A DNA stretch of 64,000 nt from Advenella sp. FME57 (GTDB lineage: Bacteria > Pseudomonadota > Gammaproteobacteria > Burkholderiales > Burkholderiaceae_B). The notes beneath the pieces were generated by a model. The model saw only the letters and a list, made by a program, of their open reading frames with translations. It searched no databases and was not told the origin of the DNA. This document shows, one piece after another, positions 18,981 through 27,118 of the stretch (within the stretch, counting starts at the first letter, position 1; every line of letters starts with the position of its first letter). Position numbers and translations under genes: made by a program. The stretch spans positions 186,001 through 250,000 of the forward strand of contig NZ_JABUXU010000004.1 of assembly GCF_014897675.1 (NCBI RefSeq). The letters are read 5' to 3'.

Positions 18981-19370
18981 ATGGCGTTTGAGAACAAAGG
19001 CCCTGAAGCCTACTACTTCGAACGGCTTGAACAGGGAATATTTGAAATACAGCAATGCGCCGGCTGCGGCAAACACCAATTCTATCCGAGAATCCTGTGT
19101 GTCCATTGTGGTGGAAGCGAATTAATCTGGAACAAGCCCTCAGGTACAGGGACCGTATATTCATACAGCATCGTGCGGCGTAAGCCTGAAGCAGGCGGCG
19201 ATTACAACGTTGTCCTGATTGATCTGGAAGAGGGGGTAAGGCTTATGAGTTCGATTGACAACCGTGTTGCAACAGATATTCATATAGGACAGAAAGTGCA
19301 GGCCCGGATAGTGCATCGCGATGGTGCCGGTGTCGTTGTGTTTGATGCTGTGGAGGCCACCCATGCTTGA
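18981..19370 (+). CDS. DUF35 zinc-ribbon / OB-fold partner protein
   Basis: The 129 residues hold a rubredoxin-like zinc ribbon (Cys26-x2-Cys29 and Cys40-x2-Cys43, in CAGCGKHQFYPRILCVHCGG) followed by an OB-fold. DUF35 proteins bind thiolase-like partners and help position the acyl-CoA. The thiolase-like gene starts inside this gene's last codons, the classical pair arrangement. AAGGAG precedes the ATG. Confidence 0.9.
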   Translation: MAFENKGPEAYYFERLEQGIFEIQQCAGCGKHQFYPRILCVHCGGSELIWNKPSGTGTVYSYSIVRRKPEAGGDYNVVLIDLEEGVRLMSSIDNRVATDIHIGQKVQARIVHRDGAGVVVFDAVEATHA

Positions 19371-20529
19371 TTCGATACGTGGCAAGGTAGCTATTGCAGG
19401 GGTAGGCGTAGCCGGTCTGGGCGAGGCACATGGTTACACCGAAATGGAGTTGTTGGCTCAGGCAGCAACCAAAGCGGTCGCCAATGCCGGCCTCACTATG
19501 TCCGACATAGATGGAATTGCAACTTGCAGTTCCTCTGCAACCATGTGGGTAATGCCTACTATTGAATATCTGGGGCTGCGTCCGAAGTTCATCGAAAGCA
19601 CCATGTTAGGCGGATCCAGCTTCCTGGCACATCTTCTGCCTGCGATGCAGGCCATTGCCTCCGGACAATGTAACGTAGTACTGGTATGTTATGGAAGCAC
19701 ACAGCGCACAGCAACCTTCGGTCGCAAAGAAGGGGTAAAAGCACGGGCACTGCTGGATCCTCAGCCTTACGAGCAGCCGTACAAACCACTGTCTCCCATT
19801 ACCTCATACGCGCTTGCTGCTCAGCGACATATGTACCAATACGGAACAACCAGGCGTCAGTTGGCGGAAGTGGCTGTTGCCGCCAGAAAATGGGCTCAGC
19901 TCAATCCAGAAGCGTTTATGCGCGACCCAATGGGCATTGACGAGGTCCTGGCGGCACGCATGATCTCTGACCCATTGTCCGTCAGGGATTGTTGTCTGGT
20001 CACTGATGGCGCCGGGGCCTACGTGCTAATGGCGGCAGACCGGGCTCGCGATCTTCCTGTTAAACCAGTGTATGTGCTCGGTAGCGCTACCGCGGTATGG
20101 AATCGACAGGTTTCTTCCATGCATGATCTTGCGGTAACGGCTGCTTCGGAATCAGGGCCTCGCGCAATGCAAATGGCGGGTGTTGATCACAAAGACATAG
20201 ATTTGATCCAGCTTTATGACGCCTTTACGATCAATGTGCTTCTGTTTCTGGAAGACCTGGGCTTTTGTGCCAAAGGAGAAGGGGGCAATTTTGTTGAGAA
20301 TGGCGGCATAGCGCCGGGCGGTCATACTCCGGTTAATACCAATGGCGGTGGGCTTTCTTGTGTTCATCCCGGTATGTATGGCATCTTTACGCTTATCGAA
20401 GCGGTGCGTCAGCTTCGCGGCGAAGGCGGGGAGCGTCAGATTCCATCGGCCAGCATTGCACTTGTTCACGGCAATGGAGGAACATTGTCAAGTCAATCGA
20501 CGGCTATCCTGGGGAGCGTGCGGCCTTGA
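19363..20529 (+). CDS. Thiolase-like protein without the usual nucleophilic Cys (DUF35 partner, Ltp2-like)
   Basis: This 388-residue thiolase-fold protein begins KVAIAGVGVAGLGEAHGYTE. Where thiolases have the acyl-accepting Cys, this protein reads ESTMLGGSSFLAHL (residues 78-91), without Cys. It keeps LIQLYDAFT (Tyr285), FLEDLGFC, and NTNGGGLSCVHPGMYG (Cys333, His335). In the Ltp2 type, a thiolase-like protein with a DUF35 partner performs a retro-aldol cleavage of a 3-hydroxyacyl-CoA rather than thiolysis; I infer a similar role. GGAGGCCACCC lies before the ATG, and it overlaps the DUF35 gene by 8 bases. Confidence 0.87.
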   Translation: MLDSIRGKVAIAGVGVAGLGEAHGYTEMELLAQAATKAVANAGLTMSDIDGIATCSSSATMWVMPTIEYLGLRPKFIESTMLGGSSFLAHLLPAMQAIASGQCNVVLVCYGSTQRTATFGRKEGVKARALLDPQPYEQPYKPLSPITSYALAAQRHMYQYGTTRRQLAEVAVAARKWAQLNPEAFMRDPMGIDEVLAARMISDPLSVRDCCLVTDGAGAYVLMAADRARDLPVKPVYVLGSATAVWNRQVSSMHDLAVTAASESGPRAMQMAGVDHKDIDLIQLYDAFTINVLLFLEDLGFCAKGEGGNFVENGGIAPGGHTPVNTNGGGLSCVHPGMYGIFTLIEAVRQLRGEGGERQIPSASIALVHGNGGTLSSQSTAILGSVRP

Positions 20530-20573
20530 CCACCATACAGGTCGATACGACACCCCATCAATCAGGGACAAAA

Positions 20574-21266
20574 ATGCTTAACAAAACCTTCGCCGACCTG
20601 GAAACAGCAGTGGCAGATGTGCATGATGGCGCGACCATACTTATTGGCGGGTTTGGCGCTTCGGGTGTTCCGACGGAGCTTATTTGCGCTCTCCTGGATC
20701 AAGGTGCACGGGACCTGACTATCGTGAACAATAATGCGGGCAATGGTCCAATAGGTCTAAGTCAGTTAATCGAGGCTGGACGAGTGAGTAAAATGATATG
20801 TTCATTCGCACGCTCGTCCAACAAACTGCAGCCTAATGCCAGCGCATTCGCGGATGCCTATCGTGCAAAGCGTATCGCGCTTGAATGTGTCCCTCAAGGC
20901 ACGATGGCCGAGCGAATGCGCGCAGCAGGATCCGGATTGGGGCCTTTTTATACACCGACGTCGTATGGCACCGCCCTGGCAGAGGGCAAGGAAGTCCGGG
21001 TGGAAGATGGTGTAGGTTATGTGCTGGAACACCCGCTGAAAGGCGATTTTGCGTTCATTAAGGCCCAATATGGCGATCGTTGGGGGAACTTGACCTATCG
21101 CTATGCCGGTCGCAATTTCGGCCCCATCATGGCCATGGCGGCAACAACTACTATTGCACAGGTAGACAGTATTCTTCCCTTGGGAGAACTTCCGCCAGAA
21201 CAAATAGTAACGCCGGGAATATTCGTTAAGCGGATTATCGAAGTCAAGAGAGATCATCATGTATAA
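20574..21266 (+). CDS. CoA-transferase subunit A
   Basis: This 230-residue alpha subunit of a family I 3-oxoacid CoA-transferase has DGATILIGGFGASGVPTELI near the N-terminus and the usual AKRIALECVPQGTMAERMRA and GTALAEGKE segments. It swaps CoA between an acyl-CoA and a free carboxylate, probably activating the imported substrate. The frame is open to 20358, but AGGGA precedes the ATG at 20574, where the family match begins. It overlaps subunit B by 8 bases. Confidence 0.9.
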   Translation: MLNKTFADLETAVADVHDGATILIGGFGASGVPTELICALLDQGARDLTIVNNNAGNGPIGLSQLIEAGRVSKMICSFARSSNKLQPNASAFADAYRAKRIALECVPQGTMAERMRAAGSGLGPFYTPTSYGTALAEGKEVRVEDGVGYVLEHPLKGDFAFIKAQYGDRWGNLTYRYAGRNFGPIMAMAATTTIAQVDSILPLGELPPEQIVTPGIFVKRIIEVKRDHHV

Positions 21267-21918
21267 GAAATTATCGCGCGCTGACATCGCCAGATTGGTT
21301 GCCGCTGATATACCCGACGGCTGTTACGTTAACCTGGGCATCGGTATTCCTACCCTGATAGCCCAATATCTGCCAGATGACAGAGAGGTCATTCTGCACA
21401 CGGAAAACGGCATCGTAGGGATGGGGCCGGGAGATAGTGATGCGCCGCTGGATTTGGATTTGATCAACGCCAGCAAGGAGCCCGTTACGATTATTCCGGG
21501 CTCGTCGATCACAGACCACGCAACCTCCTTCGCGATGATGCGTGGAGGCCATATCGACTTGACGGTATTAGGCGCCTTTCAGGTTTCTGCCCTTGGAGAC
21601 CTTGCCAACTGGGACACAGGACGCGCCGATGCTATTCCTGCAGTTGGCGGAGCCATGGATTTAGTAGTGGGTGCAAAGAAAGTGTATGTAACCATGGAGC
21701 ATGTAACGCGAGAAGGCGAACCGAAGATAGTGCACGACTGCAATTACCCGTTAACAGGTAAGTCGGTTGTAGACAGGATATATACAGATTTGGCCATTAT
21801 AGATATCACCAACGATGGATTGCTGGTGTCTGCAATGGTTCAAGGGTTAACTTTTGAGAACTTGCAGTCTTTAACAGCGGCGCCGCTGCAATTGGCCAAA
21901 GATGTTGTTACGCTGTAA
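21259..21918 (+). CDS. CoA-transferase subunit B
   Basis: This 219-residue beta subunit has YVNLGIGIPTLIAQYLP and the catalytic-glutamate region HTENGIVGMGP, followed by GGHIDLTVLGAFQVS. It pairs with the subunit encoded immediately upstream. It is the last gene of the operon that begins with the Bug receptor at 12631. Confidence 0.92.
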   Translation: MYKKLSRADIARLVAADIPDGCYVNLGIGIPTLIAQYLPDDREVILHTENGIVGMGPGDSDAPLDLDLINASKEPVTIIPGSSITDHATSFAMMRGGHIDLTVLGAFQVSALGDLANWDTGRADAIPAVGGAMDLVVGAKKVYVTMEHVTREGEPKIVHDCNYPLTGKSVVDRIYTDLAIIDITNDGLLVSAMVQGLTFENLQSLTAAPLQLAKDVVTL

Positions 21919-22248
21919 GCGCTATGGATCGCATTGCGAACTGTTGAATCAAAGCGCACGGGGACACTATCATGCCCCGCACGCTGGCCGTTATTCAAGA
22001 TTTAGAAGACAATTCGTAGAGAAACGATCGGTATAGAGCCAGACGTCGATTTGTGTCATCCTTGCATGGCACAATTTCGCTGACATAAACGTCAGGAATT
22101 GTCCTCATGGTCCCGGTTCGGGCTATATATCGACATACGTCAAATGAAGCAGCCAGCCAGTAGCCAAAGTCACAAAAATTTCATTTGCTATTGTCACTAT
22201 TTCAACTGGCATGGCGCATTGTTTGCTGGTCAATAAAACAAGCAGGCT
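21919..22248. other. Intergenic region between converging operons
   Basis: These 330 bases separate the CoA-transferase operon from the converging Bug gene. A short hairpin (CGGGG at 21959, CCCCG at 21975) lies just after the last gene but lacks a T-run, so termination there is uncertain. Nothing else was recognised. Confidence 0.35.
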
Positions 22249-23217
22249 TCAATCGACGCGGGCGCCAGAGATCTTCACGGCCTGGGCCCATTGGTCGGCT
22301 TCCGACACTACATAGTCTCCGAATTGCTCGGCGCTTAAGTCCATCATCTGGCCTCCCATGTCTTCTATGCGCTTCGCGAAGGTGGCATCGGAGGCAACCT
22401 TGGCAGATGCGGCATGCAGTTTCTTCTGGATATCGGCATCCATGCCGGCTGGACCGAATATACCGAACCAGGTTGCAGCATTGAAATCCTTTAACCCGGC
22501 TTCAGCCATCGTGGGCACATCCTTGATGGCGTCAATCCGTGTCGGGTTGGCAATGGCGATTGCATGTAGTTTACCGGACTGAATTTGCGGCAGTGCGGCA
22601 GATAAGGTGATGAAAGCCGATTGTACTTGCCCTGCGAGCATATCGGTAATAAGGGGAGCATCGCCGCGATAAGGCACGTGTACGAAGTTGGCCCCGGTCT
22701 TGTTCTGAAACATCGCTTGCGCCAGATGCTGCGGCGAACCATTGCCAGGCGAACCTACCGTAATCCCGTTCTTGCTATTTTTTGCGTTACTGATGTACTC
22801 GTCCAGAGACTGTACTTTGTAATTGGGGCTCGTTACAAGCACGATAGGAATCCTGGCAATCAAATGGATAGGCGCGAAATCCTTTATAGGATCATAGCTC
22901 AGCTTGCTATATAAGCTTGCGCTAATGGTGTGAGCTGCAGTAGTTGTATAAAGGGTGTAGCCATCCGCAGGAGCGCGGGCAACACTGCTGGCCGCCAGGG
23001 TTGTTCCTGCGCCAGGTCGGTTCACCGCAACCACCGGTTGTCCAAGATCTTCGGGCAATTTACTTATGACCATGCGAGCAATAACATCTGTCGCTCCACC
23101 TGCGGCATAGGGAATAACCATTTCAATTGGTTTATTGGGATAGTCGCTCGCATATGAAGCAGGGGATATGGCCAAAATCGATAGGCTGGTGGCAATTAGT
23201 AAGGTATTAAAGTTCAT
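22249..23217 (-). CDS. Bug-family (TctC-like) periplasmic solute-binding protein
   Basis: The 322 residues start with a signal peptide (MNFNTLLIATSLSILAISPA, then SYA), followed by YPNKPIEMVIPYAAGGATD, NRPGAGTTLAASSVARAPAD and VPYRGDAPLITDMLAGQ. Members bind small carboxylates in the periplasm. It has no adjacent TctA/B and is transcribed away from the aldehyde dehydrogenase operon across a shared control region with two operator-like palindromes. RBS AGGAGAGACAGG precedes the ATG. Confidence 0.92.
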   Translation of the reverse strand: MNFNTLLIATSLSILAISPASYASDYPNKPIEMVIPYAAGGATDVIARMVISKLPEDLGQPVVAVNRPGAGTTLAASSVARAPADGYTLYTTTAAHTISASLYSKLSYDPIKDFAPIHLIARIPIVLVTSPNYKVQSLDEYISNAKNSKNGITVGSPGNGSPQHLAQAMFQNKTGANFVHVPYRGDAPLITDMLAGQVQSAFITLSAALPQIQSGKLHAIAIANPTRIDAIKDVPTMAEAGLKDFNAATWFGIFGPAGMDADIQKKLHAASAKVASDATFAKRIEDMGGQMMDLSAEQFGDYVVSEADQWAQAVKISGARVD

Positions 23218-23283
23218 CCTGTCTCTCCTATGTTTATGTCAACACGAACCTGGTTAATTACGGTTGCGTTTTAAATGTGCAAA

Positions 23284-23331
23284 CATCATAATGATAAAAT
23301 AGAACTAGTGTTCTGTTTTATCATTATGATG
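23284..23331. promoter_or_regulatory. 48-bp near-perfect palindrome (operator candidate, site 2)
   Basis: Two 24-base arms, 23284-23307 and 23308-23331, are complementary at 21 positions. The core is AATAGAACTAGTGTTCTGTT, flanked on both sides by CATCATAATGATAAA. It lies between the divergent Bug and aldehyde dehydrogenase genes and abuts a possible -35 box (TTGCAC) of the Bug gene. The core matches the operator at 23420. There is no T-run, so it is not a typical terminator. Confidence 0.6.
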
Positions 23332-23385
23332 AGTAGATAAACTATTTGCAAGTAATGAATAAAGGATGAAGTTGATCGCTGATCC

Positions 23386-23415
23386 TTGACAAGCACGTAT
23401 CTCTGATAAGATAAT
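23386..23415 (+). promoter_or_regulatory. Sigma-70 promoter of the aldehyde dehydrogenase operon
   Basis: TTGACA at 23386-23391 and GATAAT at 23410-23415 are separated by 18 bases. It lies 57 bases upstream of the chosen start codon. An operator-like palindrome follows directly. Confidence 0.6.
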
Positions 23416-23419
23416 AAAA

Positions 23420-23435
23420 TAGAATGATCGTTCTG
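23420..23435. promoter_or_regulatory. IclR-type operator candidate, site 3
   Basis: TAGAATGATCGTTCTG is an imperfect dyad centred 120 bases from the centre of the 48-bp palindrome and lies directly after the -10 box. This is the same geometry as the site at 12540. A half-site, GTTCTGTT, also occurs at 25936-25943, before the IclR gene itself. Confidence 0.55.
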
Positions 23436-23471
23436 TTAAACGGAACGTTTTTAAAACAATGGAGTGAGTTG

Positions 23472-24947
23472 ATGGCACAGCAGACGGATTTAATCCTCAA
23501 AGCCTTTCTGATAAATGGTCAATGGGTTTCCCATGAACAGGATTCTTTTGAATCTATCAATCCTGCTACAGGCCAGGTGAACTACCGGCTGTCAACGGCA
23601 AATAAAGCGGACGTTGACCTGGCTGTGCATACTGCCAAAGTTGCCGTCCAGCAGCCTTCCTGGTGCGATATGCTGCCGCACGTAAGAGCGCAAATTCTTA
23701 ATCGACTGGCCGCTCTGATTACTGAACGTGCTGAGGATTTTGCGCGCTTGCAGATGCTGGAGAACGGCAAAGTCTGGACCGAATGCAAGAACCAGGCCAC
23801 AAGTGCAGCGGCCACGTTTCGTTATTATGCCGGGGTATGCGAAACGCTCGGCGCCGAAGTGACGCCCTCGCGTGGCAACTATCTCTCCATGGTCACTTAC
23901 GAACCTTATGGTGTCGTGGCTGCAATTACGCCCTGGAATTCGCCGCTGACGATGGAGGCGCAAAAAGTGGCGCCTGCTCTGGCAGCAGGTAACGCAGTTA
24001 TTCTGAAACCATCCGAAGTGACGCCTTCTGCCGCTTTACTGTTGGGTGAGCTGGGTCTGGCTGCCGGCCTGCCGCCTGGCATTCTGAACGTACTGACCGG
24101 GCATGGGGCAATCACGGGCAAGGCGCTGGTCGAACATCCCGGTGTACGTATGGTGTCGTTTACCGGGGGTACCGCCAGCGGGCGTGCCATCGGCATGGTC
24201 GCTGCTGATCGGATTATCCCTGTTGCCCTGGAATTAGGCGGTAAGTCGCCGCATATCGTATTTGATGACGCGAATCTGGAGGCTGCGGTCGAGGGTGTTG
24301 TCGGCGGTATTTTTGAAGGGAGCGGGCAATCCTGCGTAGCAGGCTCGCGCCTGTTCGTTCAGCGTGGGGTATATGACAAGCTGCTGGAAATACTCATTGA
24401 ACGGACTAAACGCATCAAGGTTGGTTTTCCAGAAGACGAAAGCGTTGAAATGGGTCCGTTGGCCACCTTTGCTCACCGGGAGCGCATCGAACAAATGGTA
24501 GATAGTGCGCGACAAGAAGGAGGTCATATAGTTCTGGGTGGCAAGCGCCCCGAGCAGCCTGAGCTAACGCAAGGGGCTTTCTATCTGCCTACGATCATTA
24601 CCGGACTGAACAATCAGAACACATGTGTGCGTGAAGAAATCTTCGGGCCTGTGCTGTGTGTTCTGCCGTTTGAAGATGAAAAGGACTTGATCAGGCAAGC
24701 GAATGACAGCATGTATGGCCTGGCATCCGGTATATGGACGTCCAACTACCAACGTGCCTGGCAGGTGGCTCGTGCATTGGAAACCGGGCTGGTGTGGATC
24801 AATACTTACAAGCAGCTCTCGATTTCAACGCCTTTCGGCGGATTCAAAAATAGCGGTATCGGCCGCGAAAAAGGTATAAACGGCGTACGTATCTATCAGC
24901 AAAGCAAGGGAATCTATTGGAGCATGGATCCGCGCAATTTGCCCTGA
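23472..24947 (+). CDS. NAD(P)-dependent aldehyde dehydrogenase
   Basis: This 491-residue ALDH-superfamily enzyme has Asn156 (ITPWNSPLT), Lys179 (LKPSE), the general base Glu254 (LELGGKSP) and the nucleophile Cys288 (GQSCVAGSR). It oxidises an aldehyde or semialdehyde to the acid. The start is the ATG behind GGAGTGAGTTG; an earlier in-frame start at 23424 falls inside the operator. It is followed by a 3-hydroxyisobutyrate-dehydrogenase-like gene and an IclR gene. The aldehyde may come from the retro-aldolase-like pair encoded at 19 kb. Confidence 0.92.
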   Translation: MAQQTDLILKAFLINGQWVSHEQDSFESINPATGQVNYRLSTANKADVDLAVHTAKVAVQQPSWCDMLPHVRAQILNRLAALITERAEDFARLQMLENGKVWTECKNQATSAAATFRYYAGVCETLGAEVTPSRGNYLSMVTYEPYGVVAAITPWNSPLTMEAQKVAPALAAGNAVILKPSEVTPSAALLLGELGLAAGLPPGILNVLTGHGAITGKALVEHPGVRMVSFTGGTASGRAIGMVAADRIIPVALELGGKSPHIVFDDANLEAAVEGVVGGIFEGSGQSCVAGSRLFVQRGVYDKLLEILIERTKRIKVGFPEDESVEMGPLATFAHRERIEQMVDSARQEGGHIVLGGKRPEQPELTQGAFYLPTIITGLNNQNTCVREEIFGPVLCVLPFEDEKDLIRQANDSMYGLASGIWTSNYQRAWQVARALETGLVWINTYKQLSISTPFGGFKNSGIGREKGINGVRIYQQSKGIYWSMDPRNLP

Positions 24948-24991
24948 ACGCCATCCAAAAACATTGACAATTGCAATAAAGAAGGAACACC

Positions 24992-25879
24992 ATGTCTACA
25001 TTCAAAACTATTGGCTTCATTGGAGTCGGCGTGATGGGAGAGCCGATTTGCCGCCATCTGGCGCAAAAGTCGGGCCGTCCCGTGCTGGCGAACGACCGTG
25101 ATGAAGCACCATTGGAACGGCTTGCCCAATTTGGCGTGCGCAAAGCATCGGTAGCAGATATTGCTGCTTCTGCGGATATTATTTTCATGTCATTGCCGTC
25201 AGGTGAGATCGTTCGCGACGTGGTCGAAGGCCAGGCCGGTAGCGGATTGCTCAGTTTGTGCCGCCCTGACCAAGTGGTGGTTGATCTGAGCACTTCGCCA
25301 GTACCGCTGACACGTGAGTTGGCAGACAAGTTTGCAAAACGAAAAATCCACTTTGCCGATGCGCCTGTGATGCGCACACGAGCTGCCGCCGAGGCAGGAT
25401 CGCTGGCAGTGCCCGTCGGCGCCGACAGTGCACTGTTTGAGCGTATCCGGCCGTTACTCGACATGTTTGCAACCGATATTACCTATGGTGGTGACGTTGG
25501 GGCGGGACAGGTCATCAAGATCCTGAACAACATGGTGCTGTATGAAACGGTGCAGGCACTTGCCGAAGCCCGGGCTATCGGTGCTCGCGCCGGTGTAGAT
25601 CCCGAGACGCTATTTAAGGCCATGTCTACAGGCTCTGCCGATAGCTTCGCTTTACGCAATCACGGCATGAAGTCCATCGTGCCACAAGTATTCCCTGAAC
25701 GCGCCTTCCCGGTGACATACGCGCGCAAGGATCTGCAATATGCGGTTGCCCTGGCAGACTCAGTGAACGTCGACGCAAGTGGCGCCAGGAATGTGATTGC
25801 CAGTTTCGATGCTGCGATCGCGCAGGGCCATGGCGACAAATATGCGCCAGCCATCAGCCTTGTGCTGGAAAAGAACTGA
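24992..25879 (+). CDS. NAD-binding oxidoreductase, 3-hydroxyisobutyrate dehydrogenase family
   Basis: This 295-residue beta-hydroxyacid dehydrogenase has the cofactor motif GFIGVGVMGEPI (GVGVMG at 11-16) and the catalytic Lys176 in GAGQVIKILNN. The substrate loop reads DAPVMRTRAAAEAGSL instead of the common DAPVSGG form, so the substrate probably differs from 3-hydroxyisobutyrate. It lies 44 bases after the aldehyde dehydrogenase with GAAGGAACACC before its ATG, so the two are probably co-transcribed. Together they would turn a hydroxy acid into an aldehyde and then an acid. Confidence 0.9.
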   Translation: MSTFKTIGFIGVGVMGEPICRHLAQKSGRPVLANDRDEAPLERLAQFGVRKASVADIAASADIIFMSLPSGEIVRDVVEGQAGSGLLSLCRPDQVVVDLSTSPVPLTRELADKFAKRKIHFADAPVMRTRAAAEAGSLAVPVGADSALFERIRPLLDMFATDITYGGDVGAGQVIKILNNMVLYETVQALAEARAIGARAGVDPETLFKAMSTGSADSFALRNHGMKSIVPQVFPERAFPVTYARKDLQYAVALADSVNVDASGARNVIASFDAAIAQGHGDKYAPAISLVLEKN

Positions 25880-25990
25880 TTATTTCCAATGAAATGAGAC
25901 AGATAGCATCGCCGATCGCGGCATGGCGTCGGGTCGTTCTGTTATGGCATAATACTGTACTCATCATTGGGGTATACGGTTAGACAGATT

Positions 25991-26695
25991 ATGGATGCCA
26001 ATCAATCATCAGAAAACGGAGTTGCTGCCGTCGATCGCGCAATCGCTATCTTGCAGGCGATGACTACTCAAGCAACGCCTATGGCTCTGGCAGACCTTGC
26101 GCGCAGTACCGGTTTATACAAAAGCACGTTATTGCGCCTGATCGCATCACTTGAAAAAGCCTCGCTTATTGCCAGGCGTGCCGATGGCAGTTATGTGCTT
26201 GGCCCTTATGCTTATCAATTGGGCCGGGCATACGAGGCTACCCATCATTTGGTCGAAGTTCTCCGGCCTATTTTGGCCGAGCTGGTCGCGCAAGACACAG
26301 AGAGTGCGTCTTTCCATGTGTATGACAGCAGCAATGCCCGGCTTTGTCTTTTGCGAATCGACTCTCATCATTCGACGCTGGATCGTATTGATGCGGGCGA
26401 CTTGCTCCCGCTGGATCGTGGCGCGGCCGGCAAGCTGATTACGCGGTTTCGCAGTACCGGCCTGGCACCAAAGCTGTCCAATGTCACTGCAGTATCTTTG
26501 GGCGAACGCGATTCAAATTGTGCTGCAGTCGCTGTCGCTGTGTTTGGCCCGGGCAATCAGATTGTCGGCGCCATATCGCTGTCGGGCCCGAAAGAGCGTT
26601 TCACGAACAAGGCAATTAGCAAAATGACCAAACAGGCTCTTATTGCTGCCTCGGAAGCTACGCAGTTGCTGGGCGGACATTGGCCTGGGTCCTGA
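25991..26695 (+). CDS. IclR-family transcriptional regulator
   Basis: The 234 residues have an N-terminal winged helix (AVDRAIAILQAMTT, LADLARSTGLYKSTLLRLI) and a C-terminal effector domain (GPYAYQLGRAYEATHH, LLPLDRGAAGKLITRF, CAAVAVAVFGPGNQIVGAISL). I use the ATG at 25991 rather than the TTG at 25967. It lies behind the ALDH and dehydrogenase genes. The similar palindromes at 12540, 23284 and 23420, plus a half-site just upstream, make it the likely regulator of the whole 12.6-26 kb island. Confidence 0.92.
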   Translation: MDANQSSENGVAAVDRAIAILQAMTTQATPMALADLARSTGLYKSTLLRLIASLEKASLIARRADGSYVLGPYAYQLGRAYEATHHLVEVLRPILAELVAQDTESASFHVYDSSNARLCLLRIDSHHSTLDRIDAGDLLPLDRGAAGKLITRFRSTGLAPKLSNVTAVSLGERDSNCAAVAVAVFGPGNQIVGAISLSGPKERFTNKAISKMTKQALIAASEATQLLGGHWPGS

Positions 26696-26746
26696 GCCCT
26701 GAGCACAATGCGTTCGCTTTTTTTCTGGGGACGTCAGCCACGCAGT

Positions 26747-26932
26747 TTATGCCGATGCAATCGCTGCGATTTCCACCTTTATTCGTGAGTCTGCCAGTCG
26801 TGCTTCCGAGCAAACCCGGGCTGGCGGATAGGCAGGATCTATCCACTTATCGTAAACGAGATTGAACGCGTCAAAATCGAAAATCGCGGCCAGATAAACG
26901 TCTACTTTAAACTTCGAATCCTGCAATTTCAC
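26747..26932 (-). pseudogene. Remnant of a RidA-family gene (C-terminal part)
   Basis: The minus strand reads about 58 residues, including VDVYLAAIFDFDAFNLVYDK, then PAYPPARVCSEARLADSRIK and VEIAAIASA before a stop. That is the C-terminal half of a RidA/YjgF/UK114 enamine deaminase, whose full length is about 130 residues. No N-terminal half is readable upstream on the minus strand, where the region instead becomes the LacI gene's leader. It is therefore a decayed fragment, probably left by a rearrangement between the IclR and LacI modules. Confidence 0.7.
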
Positions 26933-26981
26933 AATTGATGTAAAAAGCCATTAAAATCATGCTTGCCATCTTCGCTTAATG

Positions 26982-26993
26982 TGAAACGTCTCG
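26982..26993. promoter_or_regulatory. Weak LacI-type operator candidate (autoregulation)
   Basis: TGAAACGTCTCG matches GGAAACGTTTCC at 9 of 12 bases. It lies 126 bases before the LacI start codon, where an autoregulatory site would be expected. It is the weakest of the sites in this module. Confidence 0.3.
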
Positions 26994-27118
26994 GTAAGTG
27001 TTGGCTTTCACAACATAAGCGATCAGTTGCGTATCTGGCAATAATGATAATGCGTCATTATTGATGTCCTGTTTCAGATCCCTGCCACTACACGTTTACT
27101 TCAATAAAGGTTGTTTTG

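Noticed and set aside
21959-21979. Hairpin after the CoA-transferase genes as a terminator
   Set aside because: The stem is only five bases and no T-run follows, so I could not support it as a feature.
23284-23331. The 48-bp palindrome as a transcription terminator
   Set aside because: It lies between divergent genes, where no transcript should end, is AT-rich and has no T-run. An operator is more likely.
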